From contig NZ_LMNU01000012.1 of the NCBI RefSeq assembly GCF_001423085.1, forward strand, positions 1,091 through 65,090: a DNA stretch of 64,000 nucleotides. Direction: 5' to 3'. Below the pieces are notes generated by a model. That model was given only the letters and a program-made list of their open reading frames with translations. It was not told the origin of the DNA and ran no database searches. A program made the position numbers and the translations under genes. Source of the DNA: Methylobacterium sp. Leaf125. Lineage in GTDB: Bacteria > Pseudomonadota > Alphaproteobacteria > Rhizobiales > Beijerinckiaceae. Below are positions 15,817 to 23,571 of the stretch, in pieces. Position 1 is the first letter of the stretch. Every line of letters starts with the position of its first letter.

Positions 15817-16615
15817 CCCCAGAGTGGGCTCCGCCGGCTTCGAAACGACCGGATCTTGAGCGAAGGGCCACAAGCACCGAAGCGGCCGGGAGGTCAAGAA
15901 CGCCGCGCCGGCCAGGGCCGGCGGGGATCGCCGCGATGCAGCCGACACATGGGCCGGCGCAGCCATGCCCCGCGGACATGCGGGCGCGGCCCGCCGCCGT
16001 TTCCGGCGCGGGGGATCGACGGCGGGAGACGCGGGACGCCGCGAAACCACGTGGGGAGAATGAAAGCCGGTTCCCCGGCGTCCCTGGATCCGGCCCCGGA
16101 GGCCCGAACCCCTCACGTCACGGCGTCTGTCTACGGCGCCGGCGACTCGGCTTGTGGCAGCCCCCCTCCGGTGCCCCGATCCCTCGCGGGATCGGCGGCC
16201 CCGGCGGCCGGCTTATCATGGCCCACGGCCCCGGACCCGCCTCGTAGTGGGCGGGCCGTCCGTTGTCTGGGGGTGCCCCAGATGCCGGGCCGACGGATCG
16301 GCCCGCTCCGGAACACCTTGCGTCGCGCGGTGCCGCCCGGGGCGATGGCGAAACCGGGCCATCAACGCGGGCGCCGTCTCCTCCTCCCAAACCCACCGAC
16401 CCGGTCCGCCGGCGGGCCTCCCATCGGGGGAGGCGAGTGACGGGACAAGAGCACATGATAGGAATATTGTCAAGGTTTTTCGGGCCTCGCCGCGGGCTGG
16501 GCAGCGGGTCGGGACGGTGTAGGCCCCGATGCAGCGACGCGCCGGCGCCGCACCGACGCATGGATTGGCCCGGGCCGTGCTCCCGCGTCGCGCCGCGGAC
16601 GTCCCGGAGCGCCGG
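15817..16615. other. 800-bp gene-free stretch with several hairpins
   Basis: No open frame here resembles a protein. The sequence holds several inverted repeats: CCGATCCC/GGGATCGG (16176-16183 and 16188-16195), a two-layer structure (outer arms 16251-16263 and 16293-16306, inner hairpin 16267-16281), and GCCTCCC/GGGAGGC (16416-16422 and 16428-16434). The pyk promoter must lie in its left part. It could hold a structured RNA or just intergenic repeats; I cannot tell which. Confidence 0.5.
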
Positions 16616-17521
16616 TCAGGCGTTGCGTCGCTCGCGGTCCCGCCAGCGAAGCGCGTCGGTCAGGGCGCGCAGGGCAGGGGGAACCTGCCGGCTCGGATAG
16701 TACAGGTGGCAGCCCGGGAAGGGCGGGCACCACGCGTCCAGCACCTGGACCAATCGTCCGCTCGCGAGATCGGCCGCGACGTCCGATTCCAGCATGTAGC
16801 CGAGGCCCGCCCCGGCGCGGATCGCGGCCGCCGCGAGCGCGCCATCGTTGACCACGAACTGTCCGCCCGTCCGCAGACGGATCTCACGGTCGGCCTGCAT
16901 GAACTCCCACGGTAAGAGACCGCCGCCGCTGAGCCGGTACGAGACGCAGTTATGGGCCTCCAGCTCACCCGGGGTGGTGGGGATGGGATGGCGGGCGAAA
17001 TACTCCGGCGTGCCGACCACCACCGTGCGCAGGTCGGGACCGACCCGCAGCGCCACCATGTCCCCCTCGATCGTTTCGCCGAAGCGGATGCCCGCATCGA
17101 AGCCGGCCGCGACCAGATCGGTCAGGCGGTCGTCGATCACGACTTCGACCGAGACGGCGGGATGATCGAGCAGGAAGCGCGGCAGCGACGGCTCGAGGAT
17201 CGTACGCGCGGCGTAGGCGAAGGTGGTCAGCCGGATGGTCCCGGACGGCTCGCTCCGCCAGTCGGCCAAAGCCGCCAGCCCGCGGTTCACCTCGTCCAGG
17301 GCCGGATTCAGCGACCGGAGCAGGCGTTCACCGGCCGGGGTCGGGGCGACGCTCCGGGTCGTGCGAGCGAGGAGGCGCACGCCGAGACGGGTCTCCAGCC
17401 CGCGCATCGCGTGGCTCAGGGCCGAGGGCGACAGGCCGAGTTCTGCGGCCGCGCGGGTGAAGCTCAGGCTCCGCGCCACGGCCGCGAACGCCGCGAGATC
17501 ATCGAGGTCTCCACGCCTCAT
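16616..17521 (-). CDS. LysR-family transcriptional regulator
   Basis: A 301-aa LysR-type regulator. The N-terminal winged helix-turn-helix (residues 5-64) contains SFTRAAAELGLSPSALSHAM, and the rest is the two-lobed effector-binding domain starting at GTIRLTTFAYA. LysR proteins usually control the divergently transcribed neighbour, here the aldo/keto reductase 96 bp away. The first 17 bases at its start codon are mirrored at the reductase start. The inducer is unknown. Confidence 0.9.
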   Translation of the reverse strand: MRRGDLDDLAAFAAVARSLSFTRAAAELGLSPSALSHAMRGLETRLGVRLLARTTRSVAPTPAGERLLRSLNPALDEVNRGLAALADWRSEPSGTIRLTTFAYAARTILEPSLPRFLLDHPAVSVEVVIDDRLTDLVAAGFDAGIRFGETIEGDMVALRVGPDLRTVVVGTPEYFARHPIPTTPGELEAHNCVSYRLSGGGLLPWEFMQADREIRLRTGGQFVVNDGALAAAAIRAGAGLGYMLESDVAADLASGRLVQVLDAWCPPFPGCHLYYPSRQVPPALRALTDALRWRDRERRNA

Positions 17522-17620
17522 TGCTGTGCCTCGCTCACAAACCCATCCCGCGCCGGGACGCTAATGCACCCTTGGCTTCCGGGCTACGCTGCGATCAGTG
17601 ATTAGCGAGGCACAACAATG
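17519..17620. promoter_or_regulatory. Divergent LysR/aldo-keto reductase promoter with mirrored 17-bp leaders
   Basis: CATTGCTGTGCCTCGCT at 17519-17535 is the reverse complement, with one mismatch, of AGCGAGGCACAACAATG at 17604-17620. Each arm ends exactly in the start codon of its gene, so both mRNAs would carry almost the same ribosome-binding leader (AGCGAGGCACA(G/A)CAATG). The space between the arms must contain both promoters and any LysR site. Confidence 0.7.
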
Positions 17621-18748
17621 GATCTGACGCAGTATCGGACCCTTGGCCGTTCGGGTCTGGCGGTGAGCCCGCTCGCCCTGGGCACCATGACCTTCGGAAC
17701 CGCGCGCTGGGGGCTCGACGCGGCGGGCAGCCGCGCGGTGTTCGACGCCTATGTCGAGCGCGGCGGCAACTTCATCGACACGGCGGACGTGTATGCGGGG
17801 GGCGCCAGCGAGGCCATGGTCGGCCGCTTCGTGACCGAGCGTGGCCTGCGCGACCGCCTCGTCCTGGCCACCAAGGCGGGTTTTGCCGCCGGAGCCGGGC
17901 CGCATGCGGGGGGATGCGGGGCCAAGCATATCCACGCGGCGATCGAGGGCTCGCTGCGCCGCCTCGGGACGGACTACGTCGACCTGTACTGGCTGCACGT
18001 CTGGGACGGCGTCACGCCAGCGGAGGAGTTGCTCGACACCATGGCGGGTCTCGTCCGGGCGGGAAAGGCCCGCTATTGGGGCCTGTCGAACGTGCCCGCC
18101 TGGTATGCGGCCAAGCTCGCGACTCTGGCCTCCGTGCGCGGGCTGCCGGGCCCGATCGGGCTGCAATACTTCTACTCCCTCGTGAGCCGGGAGGTGGAGG
18201 ACGAGCACGTCCCGCTGGCGGCGGAGTTCGGCCTCGGCCTGGTGCCCTGGTCGCCGCTCGCCTACGGCCTGCTCACGGGCAAATATGACCGCGCCACCGT
18301 CGAGGCGGCCCCCGCCCGCGGGTCCGGCCTGCCGAGCGAGGCGCGGAACGGGGAGGCCGAGCCCGCCGCTGCGGACCGGCGCCTCGACGGGGCGAACCCG
18401 TTCGGCGACAGCCTGTTCACACCGCGCAACTGGGGGATCGTCGACGCGGTACGACGGGTGGCGGACGCGATCGGGCAACCGGCGGCGCGCGTCGCCCTGG
18501 CGTGGGTGATCGGCCGGCCGGGCGTCGCCGCCACCCTGATAGGCGTCAGTCGGGCGGGGCAGGTCGGCGACAACGTGGCCGCCCTCGACCTCGCCCTCGC
18601 GCCGGAGCACCGCGCCGCCCTCGACGCGGCGAGCGCGCCCGACACGCCGCGCCTCCTCTACGACCTCGCCCGGCCGCCCCTGCGCACGCAGGTGATCTTC
18701 GGCGGGAGCCAGGTCCGGGCCGCGGCCGAGCTGGGGCCGCCGGCCTGA
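17618..18748 (+). CDS. Aldo/keto reductase
   Basis: A 376-aa NADPH-dependent oxidoreductase of the aldo/keto reductase superfamily (TIM barrel), close to the YajO/PdxI/voltage-channel-beta group. The catalytic tetrad is Asp54 and Tyr59 (FIDTADVY), Lys86 (LATKAG) and His127 (YWLHVWD). The cofactor-binding end carries AWVIGRPGVAATLIGVS. Substrates of the family are aldehydes and ketones, including sugars and lipid-peroxidation products; this one is not assigned. It is probably regulated by the divergent LysR protein. Confidence 0.9.
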   Translation: MDLTQYRTLGRSGLAVSPLALGTMTFGTARWGLDAAGSRAVFDAYVERGGNFIDTADVYAGGASEAMVGRFVTERGLRDRLVLATKAGFAAGAGPHAGGCGAKHIHAAIEGSLRRLGTDYVDLYWLHVWDGVTPAEELLDTMAGLVRAGKARYWGLSNVPAWYAAKLATLASVRGLPGPIGLQYFYSLVSREVEDEHVPLAAEFGLGLVPWSPLAYGLLTGKYDRATVEAAPARGSGLPSEARNGEAEPAAADRRLDGANPFGDSLFTPRNWGIVDAVRRVADAIGQPAARVALAWVIGRPGVAATLIGVSRAGQVGDNVAALDLALAPEHRAALDAASAPDTPRLLYDLARPPLRTQVIFGGSQVRAAAELGPPA

Positions 18749-18847
18749 CGGATTCGAGGCGACGGCGCCGTTGCCCGGGGCGTGCGTGGACTGCGGACGA
18801 TCCGGCGGCGTGGCTCGACCGTGGCGCGGTCTCGGAGGCGCGCCGGC

Positions 18848-19294
18848 TCAGGGCGTCGGCGCCACCGGCTGGTTCGGGTCGTTGAGCTGGATCGTCCAGC
18901 TCTTCTGCTCGCCGGTATCGACCTCGTAGAAGCCGTTGCGGTCGAGCCCGCGGGCGAGGCAATCTTCGACGCCGCGGATCGTGAATTCGCGGTCCTTGGT
19001 GCACATCAGCGAGCGGCCGCTCCACTCGCCGCCGCGCGTGTAGTCCACCGCGTAGACGTAGTAGAATCGCGCCGCGAGGGAGCCCTTCAGGAGCGTCTCG
19101 CAGACCTTCGGGGCCACGTCCCACCAGCCCTCCGTGACCCAGCCCTGCGGGTCGCGGTAGCCCAGGGCGATGCCGACCTTGCTGGCGGTCTGGTTGCACA
19201 TGCGCAGGTCGGCGCGGGCGGGTGCCGGGAGGAGCATGACGGCCAGGAGAGCCGCGCCCGCGAGGACCAGGGACCTGCCACGACCGACCCGCAC
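18848..19294 (-). CDS. DUF1036 exported protein
   Basis: A 148-aa protein. Residues 1-28 are a signal peptide ending LLPAPARA. The mature part begins DLRMCNQTASKVGIALGYRD and contains WWDVAPKVC and FYYVYAVDY, the pattern of the DUF1036 family of small periplasmic proteins with paired cysteines. The function is unknown. The start is taken as GTG 19294, which puts GGGGGA at a sensible distance and gives a complete signal peptide; a second in-frame GTG lies upstream and the frame stays open to 19951. Confidence 0.75.
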   Translation of the reverse strand: MRVGRGRSLVLAGAALLAVMLLPAPARADLRMCNQTASKVGIALGYRDPQGWVTEGWWDVAPKVCETLLKGSLAARFYYVYAVDYTRGGEWSGRSLMCTKDREFTIRGVEDCLARGLDRNGFYEVDTGEQKSWTIQLNDPNQPVAPTP

Positions 19295-19649
19295 CAGCGT
19301 CCCCCAGGGCGCCACCCCGTCGTTCCGGGGCGCCGCAGGTGCGCCCGGACCCGAAGGGGCGCGCCGGAGGCGTACACGCCAGAGCCGCCGAGACATCGAC
19401 CTCGAACGCCACCCGCTTGTCCGCATCCCGGGCTCCGCTGCGCGGCCCCGGGACGACGGCGGGACAAGGGGGCCGCGCGAGGCTGACGGTTCCGCGGTCC
19501 CGTTCTCACGGCCGAGCGGCGCTCTCCGGAGCGCGGTCAGGGCCGCGTCCGGGGAATCCGGACATGCGCCTCCGTCTCTCTCCTCCCGGGAGGAGAGACC
19601 CGCGGCGACCATGGAACCCCCGAAGACCTGGACCCGCCCGGCGGCGTCC
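19295..19649. other. Intergenic region with a 22-bp perfect palindrome
   Basis: A 355-bp gap between two minus-strand genes. No credible gene is present. It contains the 22-bp uninterrupted palindrome TCTCTCCTCCCGGGAGGAGAGA at 19577-19598, 52 bp beyond the glycerate kinase stop. No T-run follows it on the minus strand, so it is not a standard terminator. Confidence 0.6.
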
Positions 19650-20966
19650 CTAGCCGACGAGGATGATGCGGCAATCGTTGACATTGGTGCGTGTCGGGCC
19701 CGGCTGAACGAGATCGCCGATGGTGGCGAAGAACTTCGTCGAATCGTTGTCGGCCAGCATCGCGGCGGGATCGAGCCCGGCTTCGCGGGCGCGGGCCAGC
19801 GTCGTCGGGTCGACGAGGCCGCCGGCCGGGTCGGTGGCCTCGCCCCGGCCGCCATCGGTGCCGTCGGTGTCGGCCGCGATGCCGAGGATGTCGTCGGCGC
19901 CGTCGAGCGCGATGGCGAGCGCCAGGGCGTATTCCTGGTTCGGGCCGCCATGGCCCTCGCCGCGGATCGTCACGGTCAGCTCGCCGCCCGAGATGATCGC
20001 GACCTTGCGGCCGGCCGCGGCCATCTCCCGAGCCATGCGGGCATGCTCGGCGGCGACCTCGCGGGCCTCGCCCTCGACGTCGGGGCCGAGCATTACCGGC
20101 TCGTAGCCGGCCGCGGACGCGGCGGCGGCCGCCGCTTCCAGGGCGTCGATGGGCCGGGCGATGATGCGGTACTCGGCCCGGGCGAAGGCGGGGTCGCCGG
20201 CCTTGGGGGTCTCGTTGGCGGGATCGTTGAGGAGGGCCTTGGCGGTCTCGGGTAGGGGGATGCCGCGGCGCTCGCAGATCGCGCGGGCGTCGGCCAGGGT
20301 CGTCGGATCCGGCACGGTGGGTCCGGAGGCGATCACGGCCGGGTCGTCGTGGGGCACGTCGGAGACGGCCAGTGTCAGGATCGAGCGGGCGTTGCGCGCC
20401 ATCATGGCGAGGCGGCCGCCCTTGATCCGCGACAGGTGCTTGCGCACGGCGTTGATCTCGTTGATCGGCGCGCCGGAGCGCAGCAGGGCCTTGGTGATGG
20501 CCTGCTTCTCCGTGAGGGTGAGCTCCCCGGCCGGGGCGATCCAGTTGGCCGAGCCGCCGCCGGAGAGCAGCACCAGCACGTCGTCCTCCGGCCCGGCATC
20601 GGCGGCGATCTTCAGGGCGTCGATGGTGGCGTCGATGCCGGCCTGGTCCGGCACCGGATGCCCGGCCTCGACCATGCGGATCATCGGCGCTTCCTCGCCG
20701 TAGCCGTGACGGGCGACCGCCAGGCCGACGATGCGGCTCGGATCGACGCCATGCTCCTCCCGGTAGAACCGGCTGGCCACCGCCGCCATGCTGCCGCCGG
20801 CCTTGCCGGCCCCCAGGATGATGAGGCGGCCCCGGCCCGGGGCGGGCAGGTGCGGCACGAGGCAGCGCGCCGGGTGGGCGGCGGCGATGGCCTCGTCGAG
20901 GCAGTGGAGCAGGAGGGCGCGGCGGTTATCGGTCGAGGCGGGTGCGGTCATGGCGGGTGCGGTCAT
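19650..20966 (-). CDS. gckA: Glycerate 2-kinase (MOFRL family)
   Basis: A 438-aa glycerate kinase of the GckA/TtuD (MOFRL) family. It phosphorylates D-glycerate to 2-phosphoglycerate, a carbon-assimilation step of the serine cycle in methylotrophs and of glyoxylate or tartrate use elsewhere. Family marks are LIILGAGKAGGSMAA near the N-terminus, LLSGGGSANW, and the C-terminal ISGGELTVTIRGEGHGGPNQ with DGTDG. The start is duplicated: a 15-bp tandem repeat gives two in-frame ATGs (20966 and 20951); 20966 has GGAAAC just upstream. The symbol is used by family; this genome may hold a second copy. Confidence 0.85.
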   Translation of the reverse strand: MTAPAMTAPASTDNRRALLLHCLDEAIAAAHPARCLVPHLPAPGRGRLIILGAGKAGGSMAAVASRFYREEHGVDPSRIVGLAVARHGYGEEAPMIRMVEAGHPVPDQAGIDATIDALKIAADAGPEDDVLVLLSGGGSANWIAPAGELTLTEKQAITKALLRSGAPINEINAVRKHLSRIKGGRLAMMARNARSILTLAVSDVPHDDPAVIASGPTVPDPTTLADARAICERRGIPLPETAKALLNDPANETPKAGDPAFARAEYRIIARPIDALEAAAAAASAAGYEPVMLGPDVEGEAREVAAEHARMAREMAAAGRKVAIISGGELTVTIRGEGHGGPNQEYALALAIALDGADDILGIAADTDGTDGGRGEATDPAGGLVDPTTLARAREAGLDPAAMLADNDSTKFFATIGDLVQPGPTRTNVNDCRIILVG

Positions 20967-21162
20967 GGCGTTTCCGTATTCCGGTGGTCGATCGCAAAGG
21001 CGGCCCGGCGGTTCTCCTCCGGATTGTTGTGCCCCCGGCATGGTGCCGGATTGTTGCCGTCGCGGCGCGATCCGCGATACGTGCTGTGCCCGACGCTCGC
21101 CGCCTCGGCAAGCCGCGCGTTCGCGGGATCAGCGCCCGCGCCAAACCGGACCGTGTCTCCCC

Positions 21163-21909
21163 ATGCAGCCACCGCATCCCGTCGAGACCATCCCGGGCGA
21201 TCCCGCCGGGGGCCTGCTCCTGATCTGCGACCACGCCTCGAACCATGTTCCGGAGGACCTCGCCCAGCTCGGGGTGCCGGAGCATGAATTCGCCCGCCAC
21301 ATCGCCTATGACATCGGCGCCGCCGCGGTGACGCGCCGGCTCGCCGAGGCCCTGAACGCCCCCGCGATCCTGACCCGGTTCTCGCGCCTGATCATCGACC
21401 CGAACCGGGGCCGCGCCGACCCGACCCTGGTGATGCGCCTCTCCGACGGGGCGGTGGTCCCGGGCAATGCCCGCATCGACGCGGCGGGCAAGGCCGAGCG
21501 CATCCGGCGCTTCTACGAACCCTTCGACGAAGCGATCGAGGCCGGGATCGCGCGGGCCGAGGCCAGCGGCACCCGCCCGGCCATCGTCACCATCCACAGC
21601 TTCACGCCGTATTGGCGCGGCGTGCCGCGCCCCTGGGAGGTCGGCATCCTGTGGGACCGGGACGACCGGATGAGCGCGCCGCTGATCGCGGGGCTGCGGG
21701 CCGACCCGGCCGGACTGACGGTCGGTGACAACGAGCCCTATGGCGGTGGGCTGCCCGGCGACACGATCGACCGCCACGCCATGGCGCGGGGCCTGCCGAA
21801 CGCGCTGGTGGAGATCCGCCAGGACCTGATCGCCGCGGAGGCGGGACAGCTCGCCTGGGCGGAGCGATTCGCGCGCCTCCTGCGGCCGATGCTGCCGATC
21901 CGCGCTTGA
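21163..21909 (+). CDS. N-formylglutamate amidohydrolase family protein
   Basis: A 248-aa N-formylglutamate amidohydrolase-like protein. Family motifs are LLLICDHASNHVPEDL near the start, DIGAAAVTRRLA, RLIIDPNRG, IVTIHSFTPYW and the C-terminal LVEIRQDLI. Characterised relatives hydrolyse N-formyl-L-glutamate to glutamate and formate in histidine breakdown, but this short form without hut neighbours may act on another N-acyl amino acid. ATG 21163 is chosen because the family begins shortly before the CDHASN motif. The next gene follows after 50 bp on the same strand. Confidence 0.85.
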   Translation: MQPPHPVETIPGDPAGGLLLICDHASNHVPEDLAQLGVPEHEFARHIAYDIGAAAVTRRLAEALNAPAILTRFSRLIIDPNRGRADPTLVMRLSDGAVVPGNARIDAAGKAERIRRFYEPFDEAIEAGIARAEASGTRPAIVTIHSFTPYWRGVPRPWEVGILWDRDDRMSAPLIAGLRADPAGLTVGDNEPYGGGLPGDTIDRHAMARGLPNALVEIRQDLIAAEAGQLAWAERFARLLRPMLPIRA

Positions 21910-21959
21910 CGGGACGCCCCGGCGCGCCGACCTCAGGCGGAGATTGGGAGAGACGCATC

Positions 21960-22268
21960 ATGACCGAGATCGACGACGCCACCCGCACCGAGCTCGAGGC
22001 CGCCGTGTTCCGGCGCCTCGTCGCTCACCTGCAGACCCGCACGGACGTGCAGAACATCGACCTGATGAACATGGCCGGCTTCTGCCGCAACTGCCTGTCG
22101 AACTGGCTCAAGGACGCCGCCGATGAGCGCGGCCTGCCCATGGACAAGGACGAGAGCCGCGAGCGCGTCTACGGCATGCCCTTCGCCGAGTGGAAGCGCC
22201 TGCACCAGTCCGAGGCGACCCCCGAGCAGCAGGCGGCGTTCGCCAAGGCGGCCGCGGAGCCACACTGA
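21960..22268 (+). CDS. DUF1244 family protein
   Basis: A 102-aa small protein matching DUF1244. Its core is VFRRLVAHLQTRTDVQNIDL, then MNMAGFCRNCLSNWLKDAA and GMPFAEWKRLHQ. The two cysteines of CRNC are conserved in the family and might bind metal or act in redox, but no function is established. Start ATG 21960 has purine-rich GGGAGAGACGC upstream. It lies in a short forward run with the amidohydrolase and the GapR-like gene. Confidence 0.85.
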   Translation: MTEIDDATRTELEAAVFRRLVAHLQTRTDVQNIDLMNMAGFCRNCLSNWLKDAADERGLPMDKDESRERVYGMPFAEWKRLHQSEATPEQQAAFAKAAAEPH

Positions 22269-22383
22269 GGCCGGGGCCGGGGGAATGGCCGGGCCGTACT
22301 AAGGTCCCGGTAAGCTTGACGGCTTAGTGAGGCGGTTCCGGCGCAGCCTCCCGCGCCTCGCAGATCAGGGACTTGAGACGACC

Positions 22384-22650
22384 ATGGCCGCATCCGCCGC
22401 ACCCGCCGTCGACGCTTCCTCCGTCGCCGCCGACCAGCTGAAGAGCTTCATCGAGCGCATCGAGCGCCTCGAGGAGGAGAAGGCCGGCCTCGCCTCCGAC
22501 ATCAAGGATGTCTACGCCGAGGCCAAGGGCACCGGCTTCGACACCAAGGCCCTGCGCAGGATCATCTCCCTGCGCAAGAAGGACCATGCCGAGCGCCAGG
22601 AGGAGGAAGCCATCCTCGAGCTCTACATGCAGGCCCTCGGGATGGTCTGA
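22384..22650 (+). CDS. gapR: GapR-like nucleoid-associated protein (DUF2312)
   Basis: An 88-aa DUF2312 (UPF0335) protein. It contains the coiled-coil segment [20 protein letters not shown] and the basic [20 protein letters not shown] block typical of GapR. In Caulobacter, GapR is an abundant tetrameric clamp that prefers overtwisted, AT-rich DNA ahead of replication and transcription and stimulates topoisomerases. Length and motifs match the whole family. It has a 115-bp upstream gap that should carry its promoter. Confidence 0.88.
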   Translation: MAASAAPAVDASSVAADQLKSFIERIERLEEEKAGLASDIKDVYAEAKGTGFDTKALRRIISLRKKDHAERQEEEAILELYMQALGMV

Positions 22651-22752
22651 GCGCCCGCCCTCGTCCCCGGGGCCGCCCGCAGGTCGGACGCCCCGGGGCG
22701 CGGTTTCGGCGCTGGGACCGGGCGCCATCGGCGTCAGCCCGCCTCACCGACT

Positions 22753-22980
22753 TCGAAACTCGGCGCCGACCTCGCCCATGCGTAGATCGGCGGCGGTACC
22801 GATGCGGGCTACGCCTTCCAGCCCGACAGCCCCGTCGAGCCCGCTCGTCTCGGGTCCCTGGGCATCGTCGGCGGCCATGATCGCAGCGCCGACGAGTGTG
22901 CGGGGCTCGCCAGCATCACGCCGCGGCTCGACCTCGCGGCCCGCCTGGTGATGGAGGTGTCGCGGGACCCGGCCCGCTGA
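22753..22980 (+). pseudogene. Remnant of an M20-family metallopeptidase C-terminus
   Basis: The frame ending TGA 22978-22980 reads SKLGADLAHA, an in-frame TAG at 22783, then IGGGTDAGYA and on to LASITPRLDLAARLVM. The GGGTDA metal-site loop, a later GIVGGHDRSADE segment and the ITPRLDLAARLVME tail follow the order seen in the C-terminal end of M20 glutamate carboxypeptidase-type peptidases. The rest of the roughly 400-residue enzyme is missing and the stop interrupts the fragment, so this is a decayed gene rather than a small protein. Confidence 0.55.
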
Positions 22981-23061
22981 GCGGACCCATGCCAGGATTT
23001 CCAGGTCGGCGTTGACGGCTCTTCCGGGCCGTAGGGAAGGGTAGGACGCGCCCTGTCCGCC

Positions 23062-23370
23062 TCAGCGCAGCACCCGGGGCGGCGCTCCGCCCGATGCGTC
23101 GGGTCCGTCCGCATCGCACAGGCCGGCCCAGAGCTTCCACTCGGTCCAGGCCTGCTCCAGGGCCGCCACGGCCTCGTCCCGGGTGGATACGGTCGCTCCC
23201 CGCCGGAACGGGGCCGCCCCGATGTCGAGGTGCAAGCCCCAGGTCCATTGCGCGTCGGGCGCGGGATCGTCGCGAATGCAATCCACCCGCCCGACGATCA
23301 GCGCGCCGCTCGTGATGACGTAGGTCTCGCGCGGGTGGTCCTCGAGGCGGGTGTAGATCAGCTTCGCCAC
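23062..23370 (-). CDS. Conserved-looking small protein of unknown function
   Basis: A predicted 102-aa soluble protein beginning at GTG 23370 (MAKLIYTRLEDHPRETYVIT). It has no signal peptide or membrane segment and is rich in Trp and Asp (DAQWTWGLHLDIG, AWTEWKLWAG). The amino-acid balance is that of a folded protein and differs from the shadow frames around it. I recognise no domain. It stands alone between the M20 remnant and the MFS gene; the frame is open upstream to 23529, so the start is uncertain. Confidence 0.6.
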   Translation of the reverse strand: MAKLIYTRLEDHPRETYVITSGALIVGRVDCIRDDPAPDAQWTWGLHLDIGAAPFRRGATVSTRDEAVAALEQAWTEWKLWAGLCDADGPDASGGAPPRVLR

Positions 23371-23511
23371 GATGCCCTGTGCCCCTGTCCCTCTGAGCCG
23401 ACGTACCGCGTCCGGTCCGCCCCGGCATCCTACCCTAGGGATCGCCCGCGCGAACCCGGCGATCCTGCGTCCGAATGGGCGATGCGGGGACGTCGCGGCC
23501 GGGCCGCAACG

Positions 23512-23545
23512 AAAAAGCCCCGGCGGCACGGGGCCGTCCGGGGCT
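23512..23545 (-). terminator. Terminator of the MFS transporter gene
   Basis: AGCCCCGG (23516-23523) pairs with CCGGGGCT (23538-23545); an inner GC-rich hairpin fills the loop. On the minus strand the stem is followed by five U (A23512-23516), placing it 27 bp after the MFS stop. Confidence 0.75.
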
Positions 23546-23571
23546 CGATCATCGCGCCGTGAGCGTGGCCT

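Noticed and set aside
15817..16116. Extended N-terminus of pyruvate kinase from the open upstream frame
   Set aside because: The extension is Arg/Pro-rich and unlike any pyruvate kinase; ATG 15816 gives the family length.
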